Shown: piece after piece, positions 43,526-52,162 of the stretch
Layout of the letters: the number at the start of each line of letters is the position of its first letter
How positions within the stretch are numbered: position 1 is the stretch's first letter
Assembly: GCF_003314995.1 (NCBI RefSeq)
Contig: NZ_QNRH01000001.1
Span: 310,001-374,000, forward strand
Source: Pseudochrobactrum asaccharolyticum
Lineage (GTDB): Bacteria > Pseudomonadota > Alphaproteobacteria > Rhizobiales > Rhizobiaceae
Length of the DNA: 64,000 nucleotides
Reading direction: 5' to 3'
Translations under genes and position numbers: made by a program
Notes under the pieces: model-generated
Told to the model about the DNA's origin: nothing
The model's database searches: none
The model's input: only the letters and a program-made list of their open reading frames with translations

Positions 43526-43689
43526 ATTTTTCTATGCGTTTTATATTTGAAGCCTTGTTACGCACGCTGCGTCTTGTCGGTTTGCAGGCCTGTGAGCAAG
43601 CTTTGTCCAACAAACGTGACGGGCTGTTTTTGAAAAGTCCCGACACTAAAACACCGCCAGCCAATCCTGAACAGGATAATAAGGTATGA
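43522..43689 (+). CDS. 55-aa protein embedded in the GTA operon
   Basis: A short open frame with ATGA overlaps at both ends: its ATG overlaps the g7 stop, and its stop overlaps the g8 ATG (43686). The first 30 residues form an amphipathic basic helix (FIFEALLRTLRLVGLQACEQ), followed by a Pro/Asn/Asp-rich tail. GAGGAAATCC precedes the ATG. The coupled arrangement argues that it is translated. I know of no named counterpart in RcGTA, so its function is unknown. Confidence 0.7.
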   Translation: MNFSMRFIFEALLRTLRLVGLQACEQALSNKRDGLFLKSPDTKTPPANPEQDNKV

Positions 43690-44117
43690 CGGGTGCGGCG
43701 CTCGCTCTACAAAAGGCAATATTGGCGTGGCTGCAAGCCGCGCCTTTGCTGATGGAAAAACTGCAGGGACAGGGCATCTATGATCATGTGCCACCCCATG
43801 CAGTGTTTCCTTATATCAGCCTTGGCCAAAGTCAGGTCTATGCCTGGGATACCGATACCGGCACCGGCGAGGAACATAGTCTGGTGCTGCATGTCTGGGC
43901 GCGCTCCAATGGCCGCAGACAGGTGCTGGAACTGATGATGCTGGTGGAGGAGTTGCTGGAGGCTTTGGGGAGCAATGCTTTGAGGCCGGATATCGGTGGA
44001 TTTCATCTGGTCAATCTGACTTTGCAATCTTCACAAACTCGTAATGACGAATTGCGCGATGGTTATAGCGGGCAATTGCGCTACCGCGCGGTAACCGAGA
44101 AAATTGAAGGGATGTAA
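43686..44117 (+). CDS. GTA tail terminator protein (g8, DUF3168)
   Basis: A 143-aa protein with the DUF3168 pattern: ALQKAILAWLQAAPLL at the start, PYISLGQSQVYAWDTDTGTG in the middle and HSLVLHVWARSNGRRQVLELM after. By analogy with phage tail terminators it forms the ring at the head-proximal end of the tail. It overlaps the 55-aa gene by 4 bases. Confidence 0.87.
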   Translation: MTGAALALQKAILAWLQAAPLLMEKLQGQGIYDHVPPHAVFPYISLGQSQVYAWDTDTGTGEEHSLVLHVWARSNGRRQVLELMMLVEELLEALGSNALRPDIGGFHLVNLTLQSSQTRNDELRDGYSGQLRYRAVTEKIEGM

Positions 44118-44120
44118 CGA

Positions 44121-44534
44121 ATGGCAGCCCAGAGAGGGAAAGACCTGTTGCTGAAAATTGCAACAGGCGACGACACATTTCAGACCTGTGCAGGTTTGCG
44201 CAGCAAGCGCATTGCGTTCAATGCGGAGACTGTTGATGTGACTGATGCCGATGCTTCAGGGCGCTGGCGGCAATTGCTGGCTGGCAGCGGTGTACAGCGT
44301 GCATCGGTCAGTGGTGCGGGTATTTTCAAAGATGCAGCATCTGATGCACTGATCCGCACAGCATTTTTCAATGGTGATATTCTGAACTGGCAGATTGTTG
44401 TGCCTGACTTTGGCACGGTTAGCAGCTTGTTTCAGATCACTGCGCTGGAATATGGCGGTGCGCATGATGGTGAAGTGACCTTTGAAATTGCCTTGGAATC
44501 CGCTGGTTTTGTCAGTTTCGGAGCGCAGCTATGA
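44121..44534 (+). CDS. GTA major tail protein (g9)
   Basis: A 137-aa tail-tube subunit of the TP901-1-like major tail protein family: GKDLLLKIATGDDTFQTCAG at the start, VDVTDADASGRWRQLLAG and YGGAHDGEVTFEIALESAG near the C-terminus. It stacks as hexameric rings. Its stop overlaps the next start. Confidence 0.88.
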   Translation: MAAQRGKDLLLKIATGDDTFQTCAGLRSKRIAFNAETVDVTDADASGRWRQLLAGSGVQRASVSGAGIFKDAASDALIRTAFFNGDILNWQIVVPDFGTVSSLFQITALEYGGAHDGEVTFEIALESAGFVSFGAQL

Positions 44535-44881
44535 TGGTCAATGCCAGACGGGGTGAAATTGCAGCAGTCTTGAATGATAAGGACTGGGTTTTGTGCCTGA
44601 CACTGGGCGCATTGGCTGGACTCGAAGCTGCATATGAAGCAGAAGACTTGTCGGCTCTGATTGCCCGTTTTTCAACGGGCAGTTTGAAAGCGGAAGATAT
44701 GATCCGCATTGTCACTGCGGGATTGCGTGGTGGTGGTCATGATGTGGCGGAAGATGATGTGGCCGATATGCGCATTGATGGTGGTGCTGTCGGTTTTGCC
44801 CGTCTTGTCGCGCAATTGCTGGAAGTGACTTTTGGTGTGAGCACCGAAAAGTCGGAAAACGTAGCACAATCAAAAAATTAG
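44531..44881 (+). CDS. GTA tail assembly protein (g10)
   Basis: A 116-aa protein of the gene-transfer-agent gp10 family: MVNARRGEIAAVLNDKDWVL then LTLGALAGLEAAYEAEDLSA. Equivalent phage genes encode tail assembly chaperones that coat the tape measure protein. ATG at 44531 or the adjacent in-frame ATG 44534 may be used; both overlap the g9 stop. Confidence 0.85.
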   Translation: MMVNARRGEIAAVLNDKDWVLCLTLGALAGLEAAYEAEDLSALIARFSTGSLKAEDMIRIVTAGLRGGGHDVAEDDVADMRIDGGAVGFARLVAQLLEVTFGVSTEKSENVAQSKN

Positions 44882-44898
44882 AAGCCGCAATTGAATCA

Positions 44899-45087
44899 AT
44901 GTCTTTCCCCTGGGATGCGCTGATGCATTTCGGGTTGGGACAATTGCGGCTGTCATCACAGCATTTCTGGCAACTTAGTCTGCCGGAGATCAGAGCGCTA
45001 ACCGGCGCTATGCGTGGCGGCAGGCAGGCGCCGTCTCGCGTCATTCTCAACAGCCTGATGCAGGCTTTTCCTGATGGTGAAATATGA
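44899..45087 (+). CDS. GTA tail assembly chaperone (g10.1, rcc01693-like)
   Basis: A 62-aa protein matching the small conserved protein after g10: FPWDALMHFGLGQLRLSSQ, HFWQLSLPEIRAL and LMQAFPD at the end. The frame stays open upstream across the g10 end. As in phages where the two chaperones can be made by frameshifting, a g10/g10.1 fusion product is conceivable. No strong ribosome binding site was seen. The stop overlaps the tape measure start (ATGA). Confidence 0.8.
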   Translation: MSFPWDALMHFGLGQLRLSSQHFWQLSLPEIRALTGAMRGGRQAPSRVILNSLMQAFPDGEI

Positions 45088-45656
45088 ATGATACAGGCAC
45101 GCAGCAGCAGTCGGTCACGGTTTCTGTCGAGGCGGATACCAGCGGTTTTGACCGTGCGCTGGATAATTTACAAAAGCGCTCCGGCGCGTTCGGGCAGAGC
45201 CTGACCTCGGCTTTTAAAAGCGCGGTTACATCCGGTAAAGGACTGGATGATGTGCTGCGAGGGCTGGCGTCGAATATGGCCTCCATGGCGCTTGATGCAG
45301 GGATGAAGCCGCTTCAGGGCTTATTCTCTTCGATGTTCTCCGGTCTGATGGGCGGGCTTGGTGGCCTGGGCGGAGTGAAACCTTTTGCCAAAGGCGGGGT
45401 GGTTTCCAGCCCGACTTATTTCGGGCTCGGGAGTGGTTTTGGCGTGGCCGGTGAGGCGGGTGCCGAGGCGATTTTACCCTTGGCGCGAGGCAGTGACGGC
45501 AGTCTTGGCGTGGCGATGGGCAGTGGCGGAAGAGGACGAAGTATGCAGATCAATTTTAATATGTCCTCACCGGATGCTGCCTCGTTCAGTCGTTCCGAAG
45601 CGCAGATCAGTGCCATGCTGGCGCGCGCTGTGCACCACGGCACCAGATGTATGTGA
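45084..45656 (+). CDS. GTA tail tape measure protein (g11)
   Basis: A 190-aa short tape measure with an N-terminal helical part (FDRALDNLQKRSGAFGQSLT) and a hydrophobic segment (MASMALDAGMKPLQGLFSSMF). A Gly-rich part containing FAKGGVVSSPTYFGLGSG and GVAGEAGAEAILPLARG, a signature of tail proteins of this class, follows. The short length fits the short GTA tail. Confidence 0.88.
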   Translation: MNDTGTQQQSVTVSVEADTSGFDRALDNLQKRSGAFGQSLTSAFKSAVTSGKGLDDVLRGLASNMASMALDAGMKPLQGLFSSMFSGLMGGLGGLGGVKPFAKGGVVSSPTYFGLGSGFGVAGEAGAEAILPLARGSDGSLGVAMGSGGRGRSMQINFNMSSPDAASFSRSEAQISAMLARAVHHGTRCM

Positions 45657-45667
45657 AGGGACGGGAC

Positions 45668-46300
45668 ATGCAGGATTTATCTTCATTCCATGATGTGTCT
45701 TTTCCACTCGGCGTTTCTTTCGGTGCAACCGGCGGGCCGGAATGGCGCAATGAGATTGTGGGGCTGACATCCGGCCATGAAAAACGTAATGCGCGCTGGT
45801 CGATGTCGCGCCGCTTTTATGATGCCGGAACAGGATTACGCTCGCTCAATGATCTGCGCGATGTGCTGCGCTTTTTCGAAGCTCGGCGCGGGTCGCTTTA
45901 TGCTTTCCGGTTTCGTGATCCGTTTGATCATCTCTCATCGGAACAGGATGCGCCGCCACAGGCAACAGATCAGTTTTTGGGTCGTGGTGACGGCACAATA
46001 CGGCAGTTTCAGCTGGCAAAACATTATGGCGATTATCAACGCATTATTACCAAGCCGGTGCCGGAGACCGTGCAACTCGCCGTGGACGGGGTGACGCTTG
46101 CGGCTGATGCATTCAGCGTGAATTGGCAGAACGGCATTGTTGAGTTTCACGAAGACCATGTGCCGCCGCCGCAGGCAAAGGTGACGGCGGGTTTCCTGTT
46201 CGATGTGCCAGTGCGTTTTGATACGGATCGTCTGAGCGCCAGTATTGCCAGTTTCAAAGCCGGTGAAATTCCGTCTATTCCGATTGTTGAGGTGAAGTGA
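45668..46300 (+). CDS. GTA distal tail protein (g12, DUF2460)
   Basis: A 210-aa protein of the DUF2460 family: FPLGVSFGATGGPEWRNEIV near residue 13 and FFEARRGSLYAFRFRDPFDH near 72. It forms the distal tail hub ring. ATG at 45668 follows GAAGGGACGGG; an upstream ATG at 45647 lies inside the g11 end and was rejected. Confidence 0.9.
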   Translation: MQDLSSFHDVSFPLGVSFGATGGPEWRNEIVGLTSGHEKRNARWSMSRRFYDAGTGLRSLNDLRDVLRFFEARRGSLYAFRFRDPFDHLSSEQDAPPQATDQFLGRGDGTIRQFQLAKHYGDYQRIITKPVPETVQLAVDGVTLAADAFSVNWQNGIVEFHEDHVPPPQAKVTAGFLFDVPVRFDTDRLSASIASFKAGEIPSIPIVEVK

Positions 46301-47187
46301 TGCTGACACTGGCTCCGGAATTTGAATCACATTTGCAAGGTGATGTGACAACGCATTGTTTCGCATGGATTTTAAGGCGCAAAGACGGAGCGGTTTTCGG
46401 CTTCTGCGATCACGATAAATCCTTGCCAGTTAAGGGCATAAATTGCTTTCCCCAAAGCGGAGTGAATGGTTCTGAAGCCGGAAGTCAGATGGGGCTTTCC
46501 GTAGACAGTTCCGAGATCGAAGGCGCACTGACCAGTGATATGTTGAGTGATGCGGATATTGAGCGCGGACTTTACGATGGTGCAACAGTGGAGACTTATC
46601 TGGTCAACTGGGCGCAGCCGCAGCAATTCGTGCTTTTACGCAGCAGCGTGATTGGCAAAATTACCCGCAGTGGTATGAAATTTATTGCCGAGCTGAAAAG
46701 CAGTGCGGCTTTGCTTGACCGCGTATTCGGGCGACGTGCCAAGCGGGGCTGTGATGCAGAATTTGCAGACAGGCGCTGTGGTATCAATCCGGCCGATCCG
46801 CGCTATGCCGGTGCGGGGATCGTGGAAGTTGTGAACGGACAGGATGTGATTGTCTCAGGCTTGAGTGCTTTCGCAACGCACTGGTTTGAGCGGGGGAGGA
46901 TCACTTGGGCAAGTGGTCAAAATAAAGGCAGTGCGAATAGTATTGTTTCGCATCTGCGTCAGGGAGAAGCTGCCAGTCTGATCCTGCAGGATTTGCCGGT
47001 CTATGACATTCAGGTCGGGGATCATTTTCGTATATTGGCAGGTTGTGACAAGAGTTTTCAGCAATGCCGTGACCGCTTTGCCAATCATGAGAATTTTCGT
47101 GGTTTTCCGCATATTCCCGGTAATGATGCTGCCTATTCCTTTGCTGGTGGTGAGGGCAATTTCGACGGCGGGGTGCTGGTGCCATGA
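46300..47187 (+). CDS. GTA hub protein (g13, DUF2163 / phage_BR0599)
   Basis: A 295-aa protein with DUF2163 in the first part (CFAWILRRKDGAVFGFCDHD) and the phage_BR0599 domain at the C-terminus (GCDKSFQQCRDRFANHENFRGFPHIPGND, quoted in part: CDKSFQQCRDRFANHENF). The latter is named for a Brucella suis locus. Cys residues in this domain may bind an iron-sulfur cluster in related hub proteins. It starts in a TGATG overlap with g12. Confidence 0.9.
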   Translation: MLTLAPEFESHLQGDVTTHCFAWILRRKDGAVFGFCDHDKSLPVKGINCFPQSGVNGSEAGSQMGLSVDSSEIEGALTSDMLSDADIERGLYDGATVETYLVNWAQPQQFVLLRSSVIGKITRSGMKFIAELKSSAALLDRVFGRRAKRGCDAEFADRRCGINPADPRYAGAGIVEVVNGQDVIVSGLSAFATHWFERGRITWASGQNKGSANSIVSHLRQGEAASLILQDLPVYDIQVGDHFRILAGCDKSFQQCRDRFANHENFRGFPHIPGNDAAYSFAGGEGNFDGGVLVP

Positions 47188-47624
47188 CAATAGTGCCCGT
47201 TAATGAAAGGGTTTTAGCAATTGCGCAGACATGGCTTGGTACACCTTACCGGCACGGCGCCAGCCGTTTGCAGGTTGGCTGTGATTGCCTCGGATTGATA
47301 CGTGGTATCTGGCGGGAGCTTTATGGTACGGAGCCTGAGGATGCGGGTACCTATTCCCGCGATTGGGCTGAGCTCACACAGGATGAGCCGCTGATCAGCG
47401 CCGCACGGCGGCATATGCATTTAAAACCGCTCTCCGATATGCAAGCCGGTGATCTGATGATCTTTCGTTGGCGGGACGGTGTAGCCGCCAAGCATTTAGG
47501 TATCATGGCGGAGAGTAATCGTTTCATTCATGCCTATGAGGGGCATAGCGTGACACTTTCTGCAGTGGTTCCACAATGGCGACAGCGGATAGCCGCAGTC
47601 TTTGCATTTCCAGAGAGTTGTTAG
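47184..47624 (+). CDS. GTA NlpC/P60 cell-wall peptidase (g14)
   Basis: A 146-aa peptidase thought to open peptidoglycan at the recipient or help release. The catalytic Cys is in VGCDCLGLIRGIW (about 34) and the His in AAKHLGIMAESNRFIHAYEG (about 102). Normal length for this GTA gene. ATGA overlap with g13. Confidence 0.9.
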   Translation: MTIVPVNERVLAIAQTWLGTPYRHGASRLQVGCDCLGLIRGIWRELYGTEPEDAGTYSRDWAELTQDEPLISAARRHMHLKPLSDMQAGDLMIFRWRDGVAAKHLGIMAESNRFIHAYEGHSVTLSAVVPQWRQRIAAVFAFPESC

Positions 47625-47657
47625 AATCCTTCGGTTTGAAGACAGGTCATCTTTTTC

Positions 47658-50600
47658 ATGAGTACACTGGTTCTTCAGGCGGCGGGCGGCATGATTGGCG
47701 GGCTGTTCGGCCCCGTTGGCGCGGCAATCGGCAGTGCCATCGGTGCGATGGGCGGCTATATGGTCGATACTGCGCTGATCAACTCAACGCGGCGTATTGA
47801 AGGGCCACGGCTTTCCGGTACACGTCCGATGCAGGCGGAGGAAGGGGCGGCACTACCTGCTGTCTACGGCACAATGCGTGTCGGTGGTACGCTGATCTGG
47901 GCGACACGTTTTGAAGAACAGAAAGCCACCACCCGTCAGGGTGGCAAGGGCGGCCCGAAAACGACAACCTACAGCTATCATGCCAATGCGGCTTTTGCGG
48001 TGGCGCAGGGCGAGATTTCCGGCATCCGGCGGATTTGGGTTGACGGTCAAGAGCTTGATCAGACGCAGGTAACAATCCGTATTTATAAAGGCACGGAAAC
48101 ACAGCAACCCGACCCGCTGATTGAAGCACGTCAGGGGGCTGGTAAGGCGCCAGCCTATCGTGGCACGGCCTATGTGGTGTTTGAACGCCTGCCGATTGAT
48201 GCCTATGGCAACCGGTTGCCTTTGTTGCAATTTGAAGTAATGCGCAGTGTGGGCAGACTGGCGCAGGATATTCAGGCCGTAGCACTGATCCCCGGAGCAA
48301 CGGAATTCGGCCTATCGCCGCAAATGGTGAGGGATGAACCGCGTCCTGGTGAAACACGGGCGCTCAACCGCAATACTCTGCGCGCGCAAAGTGACTGGAC
48401 AGCATCGCTGGATGAGTTGCAGGCATTGTGTCCTAATCTGAAAACTGTGGCACTGATCGTACCATGGTTCGGCACAGATTTACGTGCAGGAGAATGCCGG
48501 ATTATGCCCGGTGTGACAGCACGTGGAGCGCGAAAACCAAGTCATAGCTGGCGGGTAAATAACGTTGACCGTTCCGGTGCGCATCTGATTTCCGACAACG
48601 GGACTGAAAAAGCCTATGGCGGTACGCCTGCTGATTTTTCCGTGATTGCTGCGATCAAAGATGCAAGGCAACGCGGACTGAAAGTCACGCTCTATCCGTT
48701 TATTATGATGGATATTCCAGCCGATAATCAGTTGCCTGCGCTGGATCATGACGGTTTTCAACCGGTCTATCCGTGGCGCGGCAGAGTAGGTTTGCCTGCT
48801 GGAACGGATAAGACAACGGAAGCCGGAGCGCAGCTTGAGCGCTTTGCCAATGGTGTCTGGGGCTACAGGCGTTTTATCCGTCATTATATTGATCTTGCGC
48901 GCAGTGCCGGTGGTGTTGATGCACTCCTTATAGGCTCGGAACTGCGTGGTCTCACGCAAATCCGCAATGAGCAGAACGAATTTCCTTTCGTCAGTCATTT
49001 ATGTGAGCTGGCTGAAGCCGCACGCACCGCTTTAGGAGCGGGTTGCAAAATCACCTATGGTGCCGACTGGTCAGAATATTTTGGCTATCACCCACAGGAT
49101 GGCAGTGGTGATGTCTATTTTCATCTTGATCCGCTTTGGGCGCATCCGGCCATAAATGCCATCGGCATCGATAATTACATGCCTCTGAGCGATTGGCGTG
49201 ATGGTGATGAGCGCAGTATTGATCCTGCTTTGCCACCTTCCGCCTATAATGAGGCTGCTTTGCAAAGTGCCATTGCCGGAGGTGAGGGCTATGACTGGTA
49301 TTATGCCTCCGATGCGGACAGGCGTGAGCGCAAACGCACGGCAATAACAGACGGGCTGGCGGGCAAACCATGGGTATTTTGCTATAAAGACTTGCGCTCA
49401 TGGTGGCAAAATCAGCATTTCAACCGCATCAACGGTGCAGAGCAGGCGCAGCCGACAGCTTGGCAACCAATGTCCAAGCCATTCTGGTTTACCGAACTTG
49501 GTTGCGCAGCCGTCGATAAAGGGCCGAACCAGCCAAATGTATTCCCTGATCCGAAATCATCTGAAAATGCCTCGCCTTATTTTTCTGACGGGTCGCGCAG
49601 TGATCTTGCGGCGGATCGTTTCTTACGGGCGCATTTTTCCTATTGGCAAAAGGCCGGTGAGCATAATCCAGTTTCACCTGTCTATGGTGGCACCATGCTT
49701 GATGCGGCGCAGATTTATATCTGGGCGTGGGATGCGCGACCATTTCCGGAATATCCGTTGAAAGCTGACATCTGGGGGGATGCCGCCAATTGGGCGACAG
49801 GGCATTGGCTCAATGGACGTCTGAGTGGTGTGGCGCTGGAAGAATTGCTGCTGGCATTGCTGAAAGATTTTGGTTTGGAAGGATTAGCTGATTGTCGTGG
49901 CGTTGAGGGTTATTTGTCGGGGTATATTGCCGACAATCCGGCCAGTGGGAGGGCATTGCTGGAGCCGCTGATGGATATATTTAGTGTGGTGGCTTTTGAA
50001 CAGGCCGATGAACAGCATAAGCTGGTATTTCGCAGTCTGTCACAGCGTCTGCAACCGCTTGTGCTGGATGATTATGCACTGGAACGTGATGACCAGTGGC
50101 CGGTTCGCACATTGGAAGATGTCGAGGAACTGCCTGCCAGTGCTGAAATCTATTTCAGTGATCCCTTGCGCGATTATCAGTCAGCCAGTGCACTGGCACA
50201 GCGCTCCGGCTGGCAACGTGCAGGGCATGAAAGCCTGTCTCTATCTGCCGCAATGGAACGCGGACAAGCACAGGCACTGGCTGAAAGCTGGCTGGAGCGA
50301 AAACGTGCGGAACGCAGGACAGTCAGTTTCTCTCTGCCGTGGACGCAGGCTCAATTGACAATCGGTGACAGGGTGCGTGTACCCGAATTGGCTGGCAATC
50401 GCGATTTTCTTATCGTGAGTTTTGAAGATGGCGCGGCGCGGCGTGCTAAAGCTGTGGCACTGGCTCCTGTTTTGCGGCGACCTGACCGTACGCGTATGCC
50501 GTCACTGCCGCAGTCTGAAGGAGGCATTGCTGCGGGGCCTCCATTGTTTCATATGCTTGATCTGCCGATGTGGTCAGGCATTGAAAATGAACAAAATCAG

Positions 50601-51467
50601 CTTCGGGTCGCCTGTTATGCAAAGCCGTGGCGGGAGGTGTTACTTTATGTTTCACCGGAAAATAGCGGCTATCAATTGCGTACAGTGATTCCCTATGCGG
50701 CGGTTATGGGGGAGCTGATCACAGAACTCCATGCTTCAGATAGTGGTCGTTTTATGCATGAGCAGAGTTTTGATGTGCGGCTTTATCACGGTGAGTTACA
50801 TAGCGGCTCACAAGTGCAAATTCTCAATGCAGGCAATACCGCTTTGGTGCAAACCGCAACCGGTAGCTGGGAGGTTTTGCAATTCATGCATGCGGAAGAA
50901 ATTGCCGCAGGTCATTGGCGGCTGAGGACATTGTTGCGGGGGCAGGCCGGTACTGAAACGGAAGCGCAACTTGTCAAGCAGTCCGGTGCTACTTTTATTG
51001 CGCTGGATGATCGTGTTGTGCCAGCCGGATTGCAGCAATCAGAGAACGGTTTAATGCTGAACTGGCGTGCAGGGCTTGCTGGTCGCGATTTTACGGATGA
51101 ATATTTTACTACTCAGTCGCTGACAGGCGGCATACGTGCTTTAAGGCCGCTGAGTCCCGTTCATTTGCGTTATAAGCGTCAGACCAATGGAGATTTGCGT
51201 TTTCAGTGGATTCGTCGCGGGCGCATCGATGCGGATAGCTGGATGGGGGAAGATATCCCGCTTGGTGAAGTTACAGAAAAATATCAGGTGGAGATGTGGC
51301 ATGGTGAAACTCTGTTACATTCAGGAGTCGTCACTGAACCACAGTTTATATATTCCGGAGCAGTGCCTGAAGGTGCAGAACTGCAGTTCAGGGTAGCACA
51401 GATCAGTCAGGCTTGCGGGGCAGGGGATGTTAGCCTCGTCAGATTGAATGGCAAAAAGGGCAATTGA
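47658..51467 (+). CDS. GTA tail tip / host-specificity protein (g15, TIM-barrel domain)
   Basis: A 1269-aa baseplate protein. A hydrophobic Gly-rich N-terminus (GPVGAAIGSAIGAMGGYMVD) is followed by a tail-fibre region. A GTA TIM-barrel-like domain (about residues 280-730) has WWQNQHFNR and FWFTELGCAAVDKGPNQPN. Phage-tail_3-type and beta-rich receptor-contact parts follow to the C-terminus. The length is close to RcGTA g15. It is the last structural gene. A small hairpin (AGTCT/AGACT, 51499-51511) with T-rich flank may end the transcript. Confidence 0.93.
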   Translation: MSTLVLQAAGGMIGGLFGPVGAAIGSAIGAMGGYMVDTALINSTRRIEGPRLSGTRPMQAEEGAALPAVYGTMRVGGTLIWATRFEEQKATTRQGGKGGPKTTTYSYHANAAFAVAQGEISGIRRIWVDGQELDQTQVTIRIYKGTETQQPDPLIEARQGAGKAPAYRGTAYVVFERLPIDAYGNRLPLLQFEVMRSVGRLAQDIQAVALIPGATEFGLSPQMVRDEPRPGETRALNRNTLRAQSDWTASLDELQALCPNLKTVALIVPWFGTDLRAGECRIMPGVTARGARKPSHSWRVNNVDRSGAHLISDNGTEKAYGGTPADFSVIAAIKDARQRGLKVTLYPFIMMDIPADNQLPALDHDGFQPVYPWRGRVGLPAGTDKTTEAGAQLERFANGVWGYRRFIRHYIDLARSAGGVDALLIGSELRGLTQIRNEQNEFPFVSHLCELAEAARTALGAGCKITYGADWSEYFGYHPQDGSGDVYFHLDPLWAHPAINAIGIDNYMPLSDWRDGDERSIDPALPPSAYNEAALQSAIAGGEGYDWYYASDADRRERKRTAITDGLAGKPWVFCYKDLRSWWQNQHFNRINGAEQAQPTAWQPMSKPFWFTELGCAAVDKGPNQPNVFPDPKSSENASPYFSDGSRSDLAADRFLRAHFSYWQKAGEHNPVSPVYGGTMLDAAQIYIWAWDARPFPEYPLKADIWGDAANWATGHWLNGRLSGVALEELLLALLKDFGLEGLADCRGVEGYLSGYIADNPASGRALLEPLMDIFSVVAFEQADEQHKLVFRSLSQRLQPLVLDDYALERDDQWPVRTLEDVEELPASAEIYFSDPLRDYQSASALAQRSGWQRAGHESLSLSAAMERGQAQALAESWLERKRAERRTVSFSLPWTQAQLTIGDRVRVPELAGNRDFLIVSFEDGAARRAKAVALAPVLRRPDRTRMPSLPQSEGGIAAGPPLFHMLDLPMWSGIENEQNQLRVACYAKPWREVLLYVSPENSGYQLRTVIPYAAVMGELITELHASDSGRFMHEQSFDVRLYHGELHSGSQVQILNAGNTALVQTATGSWEVLQFMHAEEIAAGHWRLRTLLRGQAGTETEAQLVKQSGATFIALDDRVVPAGLQQSENGLMLNWRAGLAGRDFTDEYFTTQSLTGGIRALRPLSPVHLRYKRQTNGDLRFQWIRRGRIDADSWMGEDIPLGEVTEKYQVEMWHGETLLHSGVVTEPQFIYSGAVPEGAELQFRVAQISQACGAGDVSLVRLNGKKGN

Positions 51468-51621
51468 TCTGATTTCGCAATTCTGGCAGCTTTGCCGCAG
51501 TCTGAGAGACTTTCGTTTTGTAAAAACAAATGTTAACGAAAGAAAAATAATTAGATATCGTCAGTCTGATACACAAAATTGTTCATTCAACATTCAGATT
51601 AAAAGCGTTAAAGTGAGCGTT

Positions 51622-51975
51622 ATGATGACACAAAAACCAGTTCGCACATTTTTCGCTGCTTCTGCACTGTTTGCCGGTATGACCGCGGCAGTTTTGACAA
51701 GCATTGTTCCATCTGCGGGCGCCGCAGGTTTGCAGCGGCATATTCCTGCCGCTTCGCAACCGGCACAGTCCGCTCAAGCTCAGCCGCGTGTGCTGCGCGT
51801 AGCCGGTGATTGTGCTGCTATCGGGCAGCAGGTCGCAGCGCAGCAGGGCGGCACATTAACCAAAGCAACCGCAGCTGTTCAGAACGGTGCGCCGGTTTGT
51901 ATCGTGGTTGTGCTGGTACCGGGACGCGACGGTGAACGTCCTCGCCGTGTGGAAGTTGCTGTACCGGCTAAATAA
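51622..51975 (+). CDS. Small secreted protein, unknown function
   Basis: A 117-aa protein with a signal peptide (about residues 1-34, ending AGAAG). It has a Gln/Ala/Pro-rich linker and a compact C-terminal domain containing two Cys (AGDCAAIG, APVCIVVVLVPGRDGER). It probably resides in the periplasm. ATG at 51622 (or 51625) was chosen because the frame upstream lies in the g15 3' end and lacks a signal peptide. It lies after the GTA cluster, but nothing links it functionally. Confidence 0.75.
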   Translation: MMTQKPVRTFFAASALFAGMTAAVLTSIVPSAGAAGLQRHIPAASQPAQSAQAQPRVLRVAGDCAAIGQQVAAQQGGTLTKATAAVQNGAPVCIVVVLVPGRDGERPRRVEVAVPAK

Positions 51976-51992
51976 CCGATTTTCTTTAGCCC

Positions 51993-52048
51993 GAACATGT
52001 CGCTCTCAAACGGATTTACTTGAGTTGCCGTGAACATGCGACTCGCTC
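51993..52048. repeat. Palindromic repeat family A, divergent copy 3
   Basis: Keeps GAACATGTCGC...TGAACATGCGA as in the copies at 8206 and 16483, but the inner stem is CTCAA/TTGAG instead of GCTAAATG/CATTTAGC. The stem is retained while its sequence has changed. Confidence 0.65.
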
Positions 52049-52162
52049 TGGCGGCTAACCCGTTTGTTTGCCCGTTTTTACAATCTGCTGTAAAAACAGG
52101 TGTTGCCTGTTAAACCGGCAAGATTTTGTGCTGTCATTCCGAAATGCTGAAAAGGTTTGCTG

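Noticed and set aside
37287-51467. Interpretation as a prophage
   Set aside because: No integrase, attachment sites, repressor, replication or lysis genes; gene order is that of RcGTA-type clusters.
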